This document shows, one piece after another, positions 23,801 through 35,800 of a stretch of DNA of 64,000 nt (positions within the stretch are counted from its first letter, which is position 1; every line of letters starts with the position of its first letter). The DNA is taken from positions 7,130,001-7,194,000 of the forward strand of contig NC_064212.1 of the NCBI RefSeq assembly GCF_023101765.2, written 5' to 3'. This DNA is from Spodoptera frugiperda. Taxonomy: Eukaryota; Arthropoda; Insecta; Lepidoptera; Noctuidae. Made by a program: the position numbers and the translations under genes. The notes beneath the pieces were generated by a model. The model was given only the letters and a program-made list of their open reading frames with translations, was not told the DNA's origin and ran no database searches.

Positions 23801-26800
23801 AAACACATAAAAAACATATACACATAAGAAACATATAAAAATGCAAGGACCGGAGATCTCTTGACATTAATAATATATAATAAAAGTATTTTTTGATGAC
23901 TAATTCATAATAAAAAAGTTAGATCATACCTTCCGCCATATAGTTGCACCCCATAGCTCGCAAATACAAACATCAAGAGAATCAAAAGTGTTGATACCTG
24001 TAGACAATATTTTTGCATTATACCACAGGAGTACTACGCAAACTTGAATTAGAATAATTAATTCAGTAGAATTGATCACAAAAAGCGCTAGTTCCCGACA
24101 CGAGAACGTTAAGCTACCGTAACCTATAAGTTGTTTAAACAAATTAGGCAATAAAAATACTGCACGCGTTACTGGTATAAATATTAGCTTTTGTATGATT
24201 TCTTTGCTAATTTTCATTTATCAGAAGTAGGTTCCTGTTTCTGATTGGGCGGGAGGAAATGCCTGGGTGTCATCACTGTGAGGACCGCCTTGAGAATACG
24301 GTGAAGGTTACAGTGGCGGTGTGTCGATGTTTATCAGGATTTCGGGAGTTCATGGGACGATTTTCCCTCTACAAAAAAGGCATGATGTCCGAGCGTTCAC
24401 ACAACTAAAACTAAGAAGTGTTGGTTCAGTGTTTACTCACCAGCAAAATCTCTTTGAAGCCGCGACACAGTTCGTAGACAACTTTACGCATGTGTGGCAC
24501 TAGAGTGAAGATACGAAGCGGTCGGACACAACGCAGGATCATCAACATCTGGGCCGGAGACCCGGGAGGGACTTTCACTGGCATCCAACACAGGAACGTA
24601 AGCGACACCTACGAGTACATAATAAATACACAAACATATAAAACAGTAAATAAAGAACAAATATGTATTTATAAATAAAAATTGTAGTGGGTTTATTTTT
24701 CACACATAAAAAATATTATTTATACTAAAATAAACGAACTTACGATGTAGATAAAGACGTCTAGTACAGCTGCCGCATCTTTGAGATAAGCCTTAGGTGT
24801 AAAGAACAGTCCATCCGCCAGAATTTTCAACGCCAGTTCTAAGCTCATGAAAATAACAAATCCGTACTCTGCAATCTAAGAAAACGGTTACTTTTGTTAA
24901 AATATGCAAATATTTGAAATTGTTGTTAAAAATGTTTTTGTCTTTCTTGTCTATCAATTTAATATTAAGCGAATAAGGTATATTTGTTACCTGCAATACA
25001 AAATTTTCCATGACTCTGTACGTTGGCGTCTCGAACATCATGGACAAGCAAGAGAGAGTGGTCACCATGATCATAACCCAGTCCATATATGTCACGAGTC
25101 CCAGGAAATTACTGAAATTTTACATACAAATATATACATACTTAAGAAAATGATAATATTATTTTTTAAAACCTTAAATAATATTTTTTAAGACGAGATT
25201 TAGGTACGTAAAAAAACATTATAGTAAAAACAAAGTCAAGAGTCAAGACTTTTGGGATTCACTTTTACTTACTTTTACCTAGTAAACATTATGACAGTAA
25301 GAAACGGTTGGGTAGGATAGGGCTCACTACTAGTGAGTTTTTACATAATTATGTATCATGTATTACATAATTATATTATTATGAACTATCTAACAGAAGC
25401 GGTTCACCCAGAACACAATTACACAACAATTATAGAACTTAAAGTAACTTGATAATACTTACTGGAAACTTTTATAGTGAACTTTTCTCTCATTGCCAGT
25501 AACGGGGTCTCGTAGTCTGGCGTCATATCGCGCGTCCACTATGGCGCGACATATCTTCCTGAACCGAGACTCTCGCGGTACTATCAGCAATGGTGTGTCG
25601 AACAGCGGATGATTTTCACGTAAATCCTCCTCTCGTTGATTTCTAGGTGTTAAACAGTCTTTAATCAATTATCATCTTCAATGTAAAGCAAAGTATTTGA
25701 AAATCTATTAAATAAAGATAGACCGAAGCACTTCTTACACGATCTTAACTGTTTTGTATAAAAAAAGAGCTATAGTAAGTGCAAGGGTTCTTTATAACTT
25801 ATTTAGAGACAGGCATTTTCTTAAAGACCCACCTTCTCATTTCAGCTTGCTGTCTCTTGGCCTGCAGCAGTCGTATGTCGAGGTATGGCGGACGAGCTCG
25901 CGAGGAAGGTACGACACGCGAGGCCGCACCAATGTCGCCGTTTTCCAGCAAATGTTCATAAGTTTGCTTCAACTTGATAGACCCGCTCCGCACCGACCGC
26001 CTTATCGAACGCGACCCAAATCTGAGAGCCATATTATTGCTCACTCGTTAAACATACCATACATTACACAACTACTTATAACAGCACATTGACCAACAAG
26101 ACAAAACCAAAATAAAGTGTGACAATACTTGTATACTTTGTATCAGAGAATTTGTGGCATGGATATAGAGTTGATTTCTTTTTGTCTTGTTGTCGTCCTT
26201 TATGTGGTGCTACTAAACTAAATACATACTTCTTTTGGTCGACTCGTAGTTGTTTAGCGCTCGAAATTGTACCTTGAGGCTTCAAACCAGACTTGCCTCC
26301 AGTTGCTAACATAGCTGAATCTCCCAGTAAAGGTCTGTGATTATTTGAATCCCTGAAATAAGAATAACAAAAATAAAGAACAATCTACAACGACTCCAAA
26401 AAATTTAATAAACTCAAACAGGCAATACTGAAGAACAGTTTTGAAAATAAAATTAAAAAGACAAGATATAAACCTTCCCAATCACGTTAACAGCTACCAA
26501 AACGAAACCTGAAAGTTTTAAACAAAAAGTAAAATTAATAAAAACAAAGCAAAAAAAAAAATTAAAACAAAATCAAAACAAAAAATAAACATTATAGAAA
26601 ACCAAACCTCAACAACTTGAGGCATAAACCCAAACTTTTTGTAAATTTCTTGATTGTGAAGACTCCACTCGTTTACTAACAACTTTCAACTTTACAGAGC
26701 AGGAAAAAGGAAAGTTTTTATATTGCTAATTATTACTAACTCAATAATGGAGCTGACAACGTGTCTTCGGAGCGCAGAGCTCGGTCGCTGGGAGGGCGGG

Positions 26801-29800
26801 GCTACCACCAGAGTCTTTACAAGGCAGCGCTTGCGGTACGGGAACGCGATCTTGGCGACGCCGATGTACTCGAAGGCTCGACGCGACACATCGCCCCCGC
26901 CCGCCGCGCCGACCTCCTCCTCGCCCTCCACTTCGCACACAAACTGCCGCATAAACGACTCGCGGACCTACGAGTTATGAACATTCATTGATTTTACAGG
27001 TATTTTTTTACACAAAATATACAAATTTTAATAATCGCTCGAAAATAATCACGTAATTGCCACGATTTTCTTACCATATTTATTTTTACTTTGTCTGGAC
27101 TAATAAGGATTCTGAACTCTGAGTAGTAAATCAAATATTGAATTGTAACTATTCTACGCCGTGTACTATTTTGCAGCCTATATACTAAATAAAATATAAT
27201 TTATCCCGAACCTTAGGTAAATTGAAATCCCCAGGGACCTTATGCAGCTTAGTCATTTGCGGGCTGTCAGGAAACTTTTCAAATATTCTTAACCGGAACG
27301 GTAGACTTTCTTTGATTTCGGCACTTTGCTGGCGATATCGAAGTTGTTTTAGTTTCTTTATATCCTCATCCAACTCCAAATTGTCTAAGATTACAGCTAC
27401 GAAAAGTGACAGCACAATCTGAAATAAAGTTCAAAGTTATCAGAAATTTGTGGAGATAATATAATTGCCGCAAATTATTGTGTTTTATGTGTAATTGTTA
27501 GTTCTTACCAATGTGACGAAAAGATGGTAAAGTATAAAATAGATGGCGACCAGCGGTGTCAATGTTTGACTAGTGCGCACCATAGTTTCGTCCATCACCT
27601 CCACCCATGCTTCTTGAGTTAGAATTTGGAACATAGACATGAATGCCTGAAACATATTTTGACATGTTATGAACTTATACAGGGTGTCCCTGAAGTCGAC
27701 GTCCAACAGGCACCAGATGATCGGCAAGGTTCCAAATGTTATCAGAAAAATATAAAAAAAATTCTAAGTCCTACAGTTTTTAAATTACAGTGACTTATGT
27801 GTTATCCACGAAAAAGTACACCCTGTGCCAGTTTTTTGACTCTTGTTGCTACAAATCTTTATTTTTTCGTCTGCAGTCTTCCTTACATTATCCTGAATAG
27901 TTCTCCAGTAATATGGAATCATAAATTCTTAGCCAACTGCTTTAGATTGGAAAACATTGTTAGTTTTAGAGGAACCAAATACTCTGAATAAAATTTTCAT
28001 CTTACTTTAAGTGACTGTACTGAATAAATTATGTATGGTGCTAGTAGTGGCAAATTTCACCAAAGTTGGCGCATTTAATAAGGATTATAAAATGGTATAG
28101 CACTTTGCAAATTATTTCTTAAATTCGACACAAAAAAAGATTTTTCAACGAAACTCCGTTTCGATGAATTTATTTGAACTTACTAAAAATTCTTCTAGTG
28201 TACTCAAATCATACGTTACAACCTCGTATGCACTAGACAACACTTTGCATGATATTTGTTATCATCATGTTGAAAATCAGCGAGGATCTCTTGTCAAACA
28301 ACATTGTCTGATTACCCGTGATTTCACTTGCAGCATTCGTCGGCAATACTATCGCTTGACGAACTGGTGTTGTGCATCTCGAGCCAGCGTACCCGGGCTT
28401 CGGCATTTTAGCTGAGCACTGGCTTTTTCGCGCCGTGTTGATTATTTATTTTTTAAATAATTTTTTGCTTTACCTGCAATTCCTTGTAACGGTGCAAATA
28501 ACTCTTTCTTGACAAACTAAAGAATATTTGATGCTTCATCCCGCATATGATCACAAGGCATGAACACGTAACTTAATCGGAGGATACACCCATTTCCTTT
28601 TTTTTTTCTTTGTTGGGGATATGACGAGTAATTGTGCGTAAGGGCTCATGTACACCATACCACTACCGCGTCGATATGCTGTGTACATGAATCTGCCCCG
28701 TCCGTTCCTTTTGATTTTACTACACATTTGATAATGTGTTTGATGCAATAATATTTAGTGTCAATATTATTTAGTGAAATATGATACACAACATCAGTTC
28801 CCTAGTAAGTCTAGTAATATTGCCGACGAAAGTTGCAAGCGAAATCATGAGTAGACAGACAAAGATGTTTGACAAGAGATCCTCGCTGATTTTCAACATG
28901 ATGATAACAAATCGCGTGCAAAGTGTTGTCTAGTGCATACGAGGTTGTAACGTATGATTTGAGTACACTAGAAGAAATATTAGTAAGTTCAAACAAATTC
29001 ATCGAAACGGAGTTTCGTTGAAAAATCTTTTTTTGTGTCGAATTTAAGAAATAATGTGCAAAGTACTATACCATTTTATAATCCTTATTAAATGCGCCAA
29101 CTTTGGTGAAATTTGCCATTACTAGCACCATACATAATTTATTCAGTACAGTCACTTAAAGTAAGATGAAAATTTTATTCAGAGTATTTAGTTCCTCTAA
29201 AACTAACAATGTTTTCCAATCTAAAGCAGTTGGCTAAGAATTTATGATTCCATATTACTGGAACACTATTCAGGATAATGTAAGGAAGACTGCAGTCGAA
29301 AAAATAAAGATTTGTAGCAACAAGAGTCAAAAGACTGGCACAGGGTGTACTTTTTCGTGGATAACACATAAGTCACTGTAATTTAAAAACTGTAGGACTT
29401 AGAATTTTTTTCATATTTTTCTGATAACAGTTGGAACCTTGCTGATCATCTAGTGCCCGTTGGACGTCGATTTCAGGGACACCCTGTATTTTGCCGACTC
29501 AACGACTCGTAGTCGGTTTATCTATATATTTAACATACCTCATCAAATGTTTCAAATTTAGTGAACTCGCACAAGAAACAAAATAGTTGCATTGAAATAG
29601 AAGAGCTTATGATAAGTAAACACATAGTGAATATGATCAGGCTGCCGAGTTTCTTTCCTGGGCCAAAGATTTTATACACAAATCCTTCTAACAGTGGGGA
29701 CGCCTTTATCAGTCTTACTATTCGGAGCACCTTGAACGAGACAGAATTAAATTAATATAACAATTGTTTAAGGCACATAAGTATTATTAACTTTTAACAT

Positions 29801-32164
29801 ACTTTTGTTTATATTTACCTGAAAATACGTAAATCCCGACATGTAGAGCTGAGGTATTATATGAATAGTAGTCCCAATACCCAGAAGTAACTCAAACTTG
29901 TGGACAGAGTGCTTGAAGTAGCCCTTAAGGCCCAGACACCATATTTTTATCAGAGCCTCCAAGTCCAAGAATATTGTGAAAGCAATCTGAAATAGTTTTT
30001 GTAAGCATTTATTGCATTCAAAGTAAAAGTTGTGTTTGGTTAAGTTACATTCGTTTTGTCTAGTTCAACCAAAAATATTATGTGCATACTTCATTCAAAA
30101 GAAAATCTTTAAGGGCAGATGCCCTTTATACTTACTTCAATATAGTAGTATTTCTCATAAAAAAATTCTCGAGGATTGTCATCATGTTTGAAGTTCATTG
30201 TAGCTGTTATTATTCCATTTGCTAACACAACCCCCATGACTAACAGTCGGAAATAAGCAGATCGTAACAACTTATGAAATATTTCTGGTGCACTGCCTGA
30301 AAGTTATCAAAAAGTACTTTTTTTATGCTCCAAAATGGTATAAAGATAATATTATATTTTTAGTCACTTTCCTAATAAATTACCTGAGTGTTTATTTTCA
30401 TCTATAGTAACCAACTTCCAACCATTATCATCCCCAGTAAAAAACTGTGTAGTGCTGCCTTTAGTGATAGGGTTCCTGACACCCCACATTTGTTGGAACT
30501 GCACTCTTATCTCATTAAATGTTTCTGTGATTACAGCAATGAAAACATTCTTCACAAGCCAGGCTAGGAAGAAAATCATTGTGCTGGAAACATTACCAAT
30601 GAGGTTTTAATGTATTGGTCATTCCTAAAAATAGAAATGTGTTTCACTTGAGTTATGATTTACCTGAAGTACAAAGCTGATCGCCATGTTGGTAGAGAGT
30701 CAATAGCCCGATACATTATAAAGACCCAACCTTCTTGTGAAGATGCTTGATACACAGTGAACAGGCTTGTTGCTGAATAAAAGGTATTAAATTAAAATAT
30801 CATGTAGTTATCTATATTAATAGCAAGATTGGGTGATTAATAATACTTACTAAACTCTTCAAATCCATTGAATCCCATAACATATTTGGACAAGTTAAGC
30901 TTCATGCACTTCATTCCGGGTGGACATTGATATCCCGAATCTGGATCGGGTGAACAAAATGTGTCTGGGATAGCTAAAGAATTTATGGTGATTTCACTGA
31001 AAAATTAAATACATCATTATTAAATAATACAAATATTTTAATCAAATAGAAATAGGTGGTTTATGTCATATGAATTATACTGACTATGGGTTAGTGTCAT
31101 TTCGAACACAATGGTGGGTCAATTCTCCAAAGAACTGCACACCTAGCAAACTGTACAGTGACATGAAGAAGAGGAAGAACAAGGTCACATTGTAGATTTG
31201 TTGACTTGATCTCCTGTAAACCACAAATTATTCAGAGTGAGTAAACTGTAAACTTCTTGATTATATTTCAATAATAAATGAATCTACTTACTTGAATATC
31301 TGATTGATTCTAGATTTTGGCATGGAGAATTTTAAGAATACTCTCAAAAAGCGAATCATAATGAGTGGTCTGGGTGCTCTGAGTATACTTAGGTAGCTGT
31401 ATCTGGGTACTATGCCTGTCAACTCAAACATTTGCAAGAGAACTGACACCCATAGAAAGAATACCATTGAAGCATCAAATTGACACCAGTGATCTTTCAA
31501 GTATGCTACATCACCCTAAAAAGATTTAAGAATAAACAATATGGTACTGTTCTAATAGAGATGTCATAATTATACAGGTACTTAATTTTTAAATCAACAC
31601 AATACCTTTAGTATTCCTCTTATATGCATCTTGGCTATCATTTCAGCTGTAAACAAAAGTGTAACACTGCAGTCTACTGCAAATGTTATCGTTTGAAGTG
31701 AAGGATATTTTTCAAATGATTTTGGAGTGTTCAGTGATACTGACATTAAACTTAATAAAGCACATAGTCTTAGTATTCTTCTAACCCACAACTGAAATAA
31801 ATAATAAAATCATATTAATTGTTTATCTAAGAATTATAAGCCTAGTTATTGATACAAATGATGTTTTAACATTCAAATTATTTTACAAATTATTCCAATA
31901 GGAAGAGCTTTAAAAAAACTTGATGTTAGATTATAAAATTTTGCTAAATTCCCTAATTAACCGAATGTAGGTAAAGGGACTTTAATGTTTTGAAACCATT
32001 CAATTTAATAGAGGCAAACCAAAAGGCTAAGAAAATACCTGTAGTAAATCTTTGATACATACCTTATTCACCCATTCTATGTCTGCGCTCTCATTTAAAG
32101 ATTCTTCGGGGCCGTAGTCTGCTAGTACCGGCTCCCCTTTTAGGCTTTGTTTTCGACCCAACAT
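17899..32164 (-). CDS. na: NALCN sodium-leak channel (narrow abdomen)
   Basis: Thirty-five exons, 5265 nt, 1754 residues (human NALCN 1738). Exons 5' to 3': 32063-32164, 31606-31791, 31292-31515, 31085-31213, 30851-30996, 30664-30772, 30384-30583, 30136-30296, 29819-29986, 29539-29730, 27509-27646, 27212-27418, 26741-26967, 26230-26334, 25833-26021, 25463-25642, 24991-25111, 24744-24875, 24441-24608, 23930-23997, 23572-23712, 23216-23336, 22883-23016, 22220-22385, 21755-21949, 21289-21506, 20178-20401, 19934-20070, 19638-19774, 19241-19397, 18933-19043, 18732-18795, 18461-18551, 18218-18294, 17899-18038. Four 6-TM repeats. The pore residues are QEGW (about 274), QEAW (551), FKGW (1123) and GEDW (1397), giving EEKE. 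This plasma-membrane cation leak channel sets neuronal excitability and circadian output, working with UNC79 and UNC80. The end (HDVHSWWGAHLARL) matches the conserved SWW/KWW tail. The exon 13/14 junction is uncertain. Confidence 0.93.
20608..21231. mobile_element. piggyBac-like MITE in NALCN intron 26
   Basis: Perfect 18-bp inverted ends TTAACCTTTTGAACGCCA at 20608-20625, with the complement at 21214-21231. The TTAA at each end fits the piggyBac target. Near the right end the motif GACGTCTATA-ACGTC-GTGGCG occurs twice, and a related piece sits near the left end. No coding capacity; the element is about 620 bp. Confidence 0.8.
22500..22845. mobile_element. Dispersed Lepidoptera-type repeat in NALCN intron 23
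   Basis: GC-richer block with phrases met repeatedly in this window: ACCTGATGGTAAGCAAT, ACAAGTGCGTTGCCGG and CGAGCCGGCCCATTCGTG. Shorter relatives occur at 38145-38200, 46700-46775, 49795-49870, 61470-61585 and 62855-62895. Probably a non-autonomous retroelement; class not determined. Confidence 0.6.
27680..29486. mobile_element. Fold-back element with about 670-bp inverted arms (TA-flanked, mariner-like)
   Basis: The left arm (27680-28350) and right arm (about 28813-29486) are reverse complements with mostly single-base differences. The ends are CAGGGTGTCCCTGAA and its complement, each bordered by TA (27678-27679 and 29487-29488), as expected for Tc1/mariner-type insertion. The 460-bp centre is unique and has no gene. 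It sits in NALCN intron 10. Mirror-image ORFs in the arms are a product of the palindrome. Confidence 0.85.
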
Positions 32165-32836
32165 TTTCATGAACTTAATTATTATTTTATTTGAAATCTT
32201 GCGATGAAAATTTCGGCTATGTAAGCCGAACTTTGTACAGATTAATATTATTGAACACAAAATTAAATACTCGTTAAGTAGCTAAAGCACAAAGCTCACA
32301 TATAATATTCAAGTAAAATTAACAAAGCAAAATTAAATTCGCGAAGAAAGTGCAAAAATCTTTTTGACATGTTTTTTTTGGTTTCGTATATTATTGATTT
32401 TATTGATATTTTTTAATCAACTAATTTTTTTTGGATACAGGTCTTTTAAGCTTAGAATTTTACATAATTAAAATGTTTTTGTCTTTTTCGCCTACATTAT
32501 TTTTTTAAAGACCTTAATAACACTTTTGATAATTGTAGCTAGTTTTCATATCGAATTTTCATATTGTTCATTTCGAATAAATTTTGAACCGGACTTGGAC
32601 CCTGGAAACCGGAAATGGGGTCAGATCTAGTTAATGTCAAACTGAAACAGTTTTACCAACCTCACCTCACAAAGTTTGAAAACTCTTGTTGACGTTTTGT
32701 TTTGTTGTGGTTTTGTTTGCATTTATTGCATTGCACCTTACTGGTGCACCTGTTCCTGTAATGAAGTTGTGATGTATTTTGGACCCGCTACGCTAATATA
32801 AAGAAATAGTTGAAAAAGAAAGATTATCATACTAAA
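32165..32836. promoter_or_regulatory. Shared divergent promoter region, NALCN and WDR35
   Basis: The two start codons are 672 bp apart on opposite strands, so both 5' UTRs and promoters must fit here unless a 5' UTR exon is further away. AT-rich; no clear TATA pair picked out. Confidence 0.5.
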
Positions 32837-35800
32837 ATGTTCATTTATATGAGCAAGAAGGTAGTTTTTCTACTTATAATATTGTTGTTATTAGTAGTTT
32901 CCATGGTGATAGTATTTCACAGTTTAAAAAGTTATTTTACAAATATAGCTCTCCAAATGAAACAGTGATTAATCATAATTAGTTCCTATTTTTTTTTTGT
33001 TATTTCTTTTTTAACAATTCATTAATTCAAAGATATAATAAGTTAAAAATGTTTTAGAAGTACTTGGACGAAGTTTTGAAATTATTAATAAGTTTCTTCT
33101 GATTTTCGAACAAAATTAAATTACATTGGAACAAGAAAAAAAACAATCTCAACTATTTATATCTTTGGATATATACTTGAATAATATGTTATACAAATTG
33201 CCATAGAAACAATTTCAAACTGAACCTTTATATGTTTTGTTTTATTCATACACTCTTATGAATAAAACAAAACATACAACACAATAAAACTTTTTTTATG
33301 AGTATATTTAAAGGAGTTTGTAAGTACTGTTTTCTCCTAGACATCATCATCATCATCAGCCGAGAGACGTCCACTGCTGAACAAAGGCCTCTTTTCTCCT
33401 AGACATACTACAATGACAATTTTTTAATTAAATTAATTAAACAAAGCCTATGAATTATACTTTTACCAAAAAATACATGTATGAATATTTCAGATTGCCA
33501 TACCCAAGCAATCAAATGTGACCTGCATATCATGGAACCATTCATCCGGTTATATTGCTGTTGGTGGAGAAGATGGCATGTTAAAAGTCCTCAAATTGGA
33601 ATCTGGTAATAAAACCTACATGCAATGTCTAACATATTCTGTTACTAAAACATTTATAAAGCCTCTTTGAGCAATGGAATTATCTTGAATTGATACGGCA
33701 GTATGGTACAAGGATCTTTCCATATGTAAAGAGTGGTATGTGTGTGATAGGAAGCTTCTCTCCATCCATATTATGCCACTGTTATAGGAATTCTATGTGA
33801 TTCTAATAAGAATCAGATTATTAAATTAAAAACTTGAATATACAACAAACTTACATTTTGTTATAGTAATAAAAATAAAGAATTTTACAAAATAATACAA
33901 TATTGATTTACCAATTACAGGCGGTGGAGGGAATCTATCAATGAATCTGAGCTTAGAAGGACACACAGGCCAAGTGTGTGTTGCTATATGGAATGAAGTA
34001 TTTCAAAAATTGACCACTAGTGATGAACATGGAGTTATCATTGTCTGGATGCTATACAAGGTAGGTAATTTTATTTATTTTATTTTTATCATAGGGGTGA
34101 GACTGTACAACAAGTTTAGTTACTACCAAACTTTGTGTCTTAGCATTGCCTTAGTAGCATTTAGCAAACAAGGCAACTATTGTTATAAAGGAGTACTCTA
34201 GCCTCTGATCAAAGTTGCATAAAATGAATTTTATTTATGTTTGTATACTTATTCCTTCCATTTAGATTTAACAATACAATTAAGTCCCTATAAAAATGTA
34301 CCCATACATAATGATTACTATTTCAGGGGTCATGGTATGAAGAGATGATAAATAACAGAAACAAATCAACTGTGAGGAGCATGGCTTGGGGTTCTGATGG
34401 CCAAAAAATATGCATAGCTTATGAGGATGGTAAGTTCACAAAGCAGAACTGTTGTTACTAGGTGTGATATATGTCACCCACTTTTAATACTTATAGCCAA
34501 TAACATTCCAAGCCCTTACACTTTTATGGCAATTTAATAAAAAAAAAAAAACTCAAAGTGCATGTTCTAGGAACTGTCGAAAAAACGTTTTTGCAGTCAA
34601 TAATTATCTCTATATATAAAAAGCAATTGCTCTGCGTTAGTTTCGCTAAAACTTGATATCGACTGGACCATTTTGGCTAATTTTGGTCCTGATAATTTGT
34701 TGAAGTCTAGGGAAGGTTTAAAAGGTGCAAACAACAAGTTTTAGGCGGTACAAAGTTTGCTGGGACAGGTAATCTGTAATATTTATTTCTTTTGAAATTG
34801 CAGGAGCTGTTATCGTAGGCTCAGTGGATGGTTCGCGGGTTTGGGGTAAGGACATCAAGGGGCCAGGATTAGCTGCAGTGCAGTGGTCACCTGATAATTC
34901 ACAGCTACTGTTTGCTCTGACCAATGGAGAGCTGCACATTTATGATGATCAAGGAAATTTTACAGTAAGTTTTTTTTATAACGTCACGCCTTTAATCCGC
35001 GAAGGGGTAGGCAGGCAGAGGTGCACATTATGGCACATAATGCCAATGTACACCCACATTTCTCAATTTATGTTGTAACTTGTAAGTCCCGTGTAATAGG
35101 TGGTGAGCCTATTGCCATATATCGGGCACATTTCCAGTCTGAGAAATTTTCAAAAAACCGAAAACAGTCCAGTAATACTTTGCCCGACCCGGGAATCGAA
35201 CCCGAGACCCCTTGCCAGGCAGTCGCACTTGCAACCACTCGGCCAACGAGGCAGTCAAATCAAGTCAGTTAAGACATTTTATAATTATTATACCTACCGA
35301 ATGAGAGTCTTTGTACACTACAAATAATTTGAAACATATTTGCAAAGATATAAGGTTTTGCCAAAATATAATTTCTATTATTCGGTTTATCGAAAAATAT
35401 TTAACCATCTCAAATACTAGCGCTACTAACGGCCGAAATCCAAATATTTTGATTAAGATCGGTTACGATTTTCGTCCTTAAGATAATAATAATGATGTTC
35501 TTTCTTTTAGATGCCAGTGGCTATTAATGGGGTGTCGGGATCTATGGACATTGTCACGATGGACTGGTATGCCGGGAGCGCTCCAGCTAACCGACCAGTG
35601 CTCGCCATATCTTACAAGAGCGGAATAATATTATTAATGAAGAATTGTAATGAGGAAGGTAAACTACATTTTACACATACATCACTAAGTAGGTACCTAC
35701 ATACATCAGGTTACAAATTTCTGATAATATTTTGGACTTTATTACAACAATACATTCTTGTATGAATGGTATCTAATTAATTTTATTCATAAATCCTTTA

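Noticed and set aside
27797..29369. Matching ORFs on both strands in the fold-back element
   Set aside because: They mirror each other because the arms are inverted repeats; no known protein.
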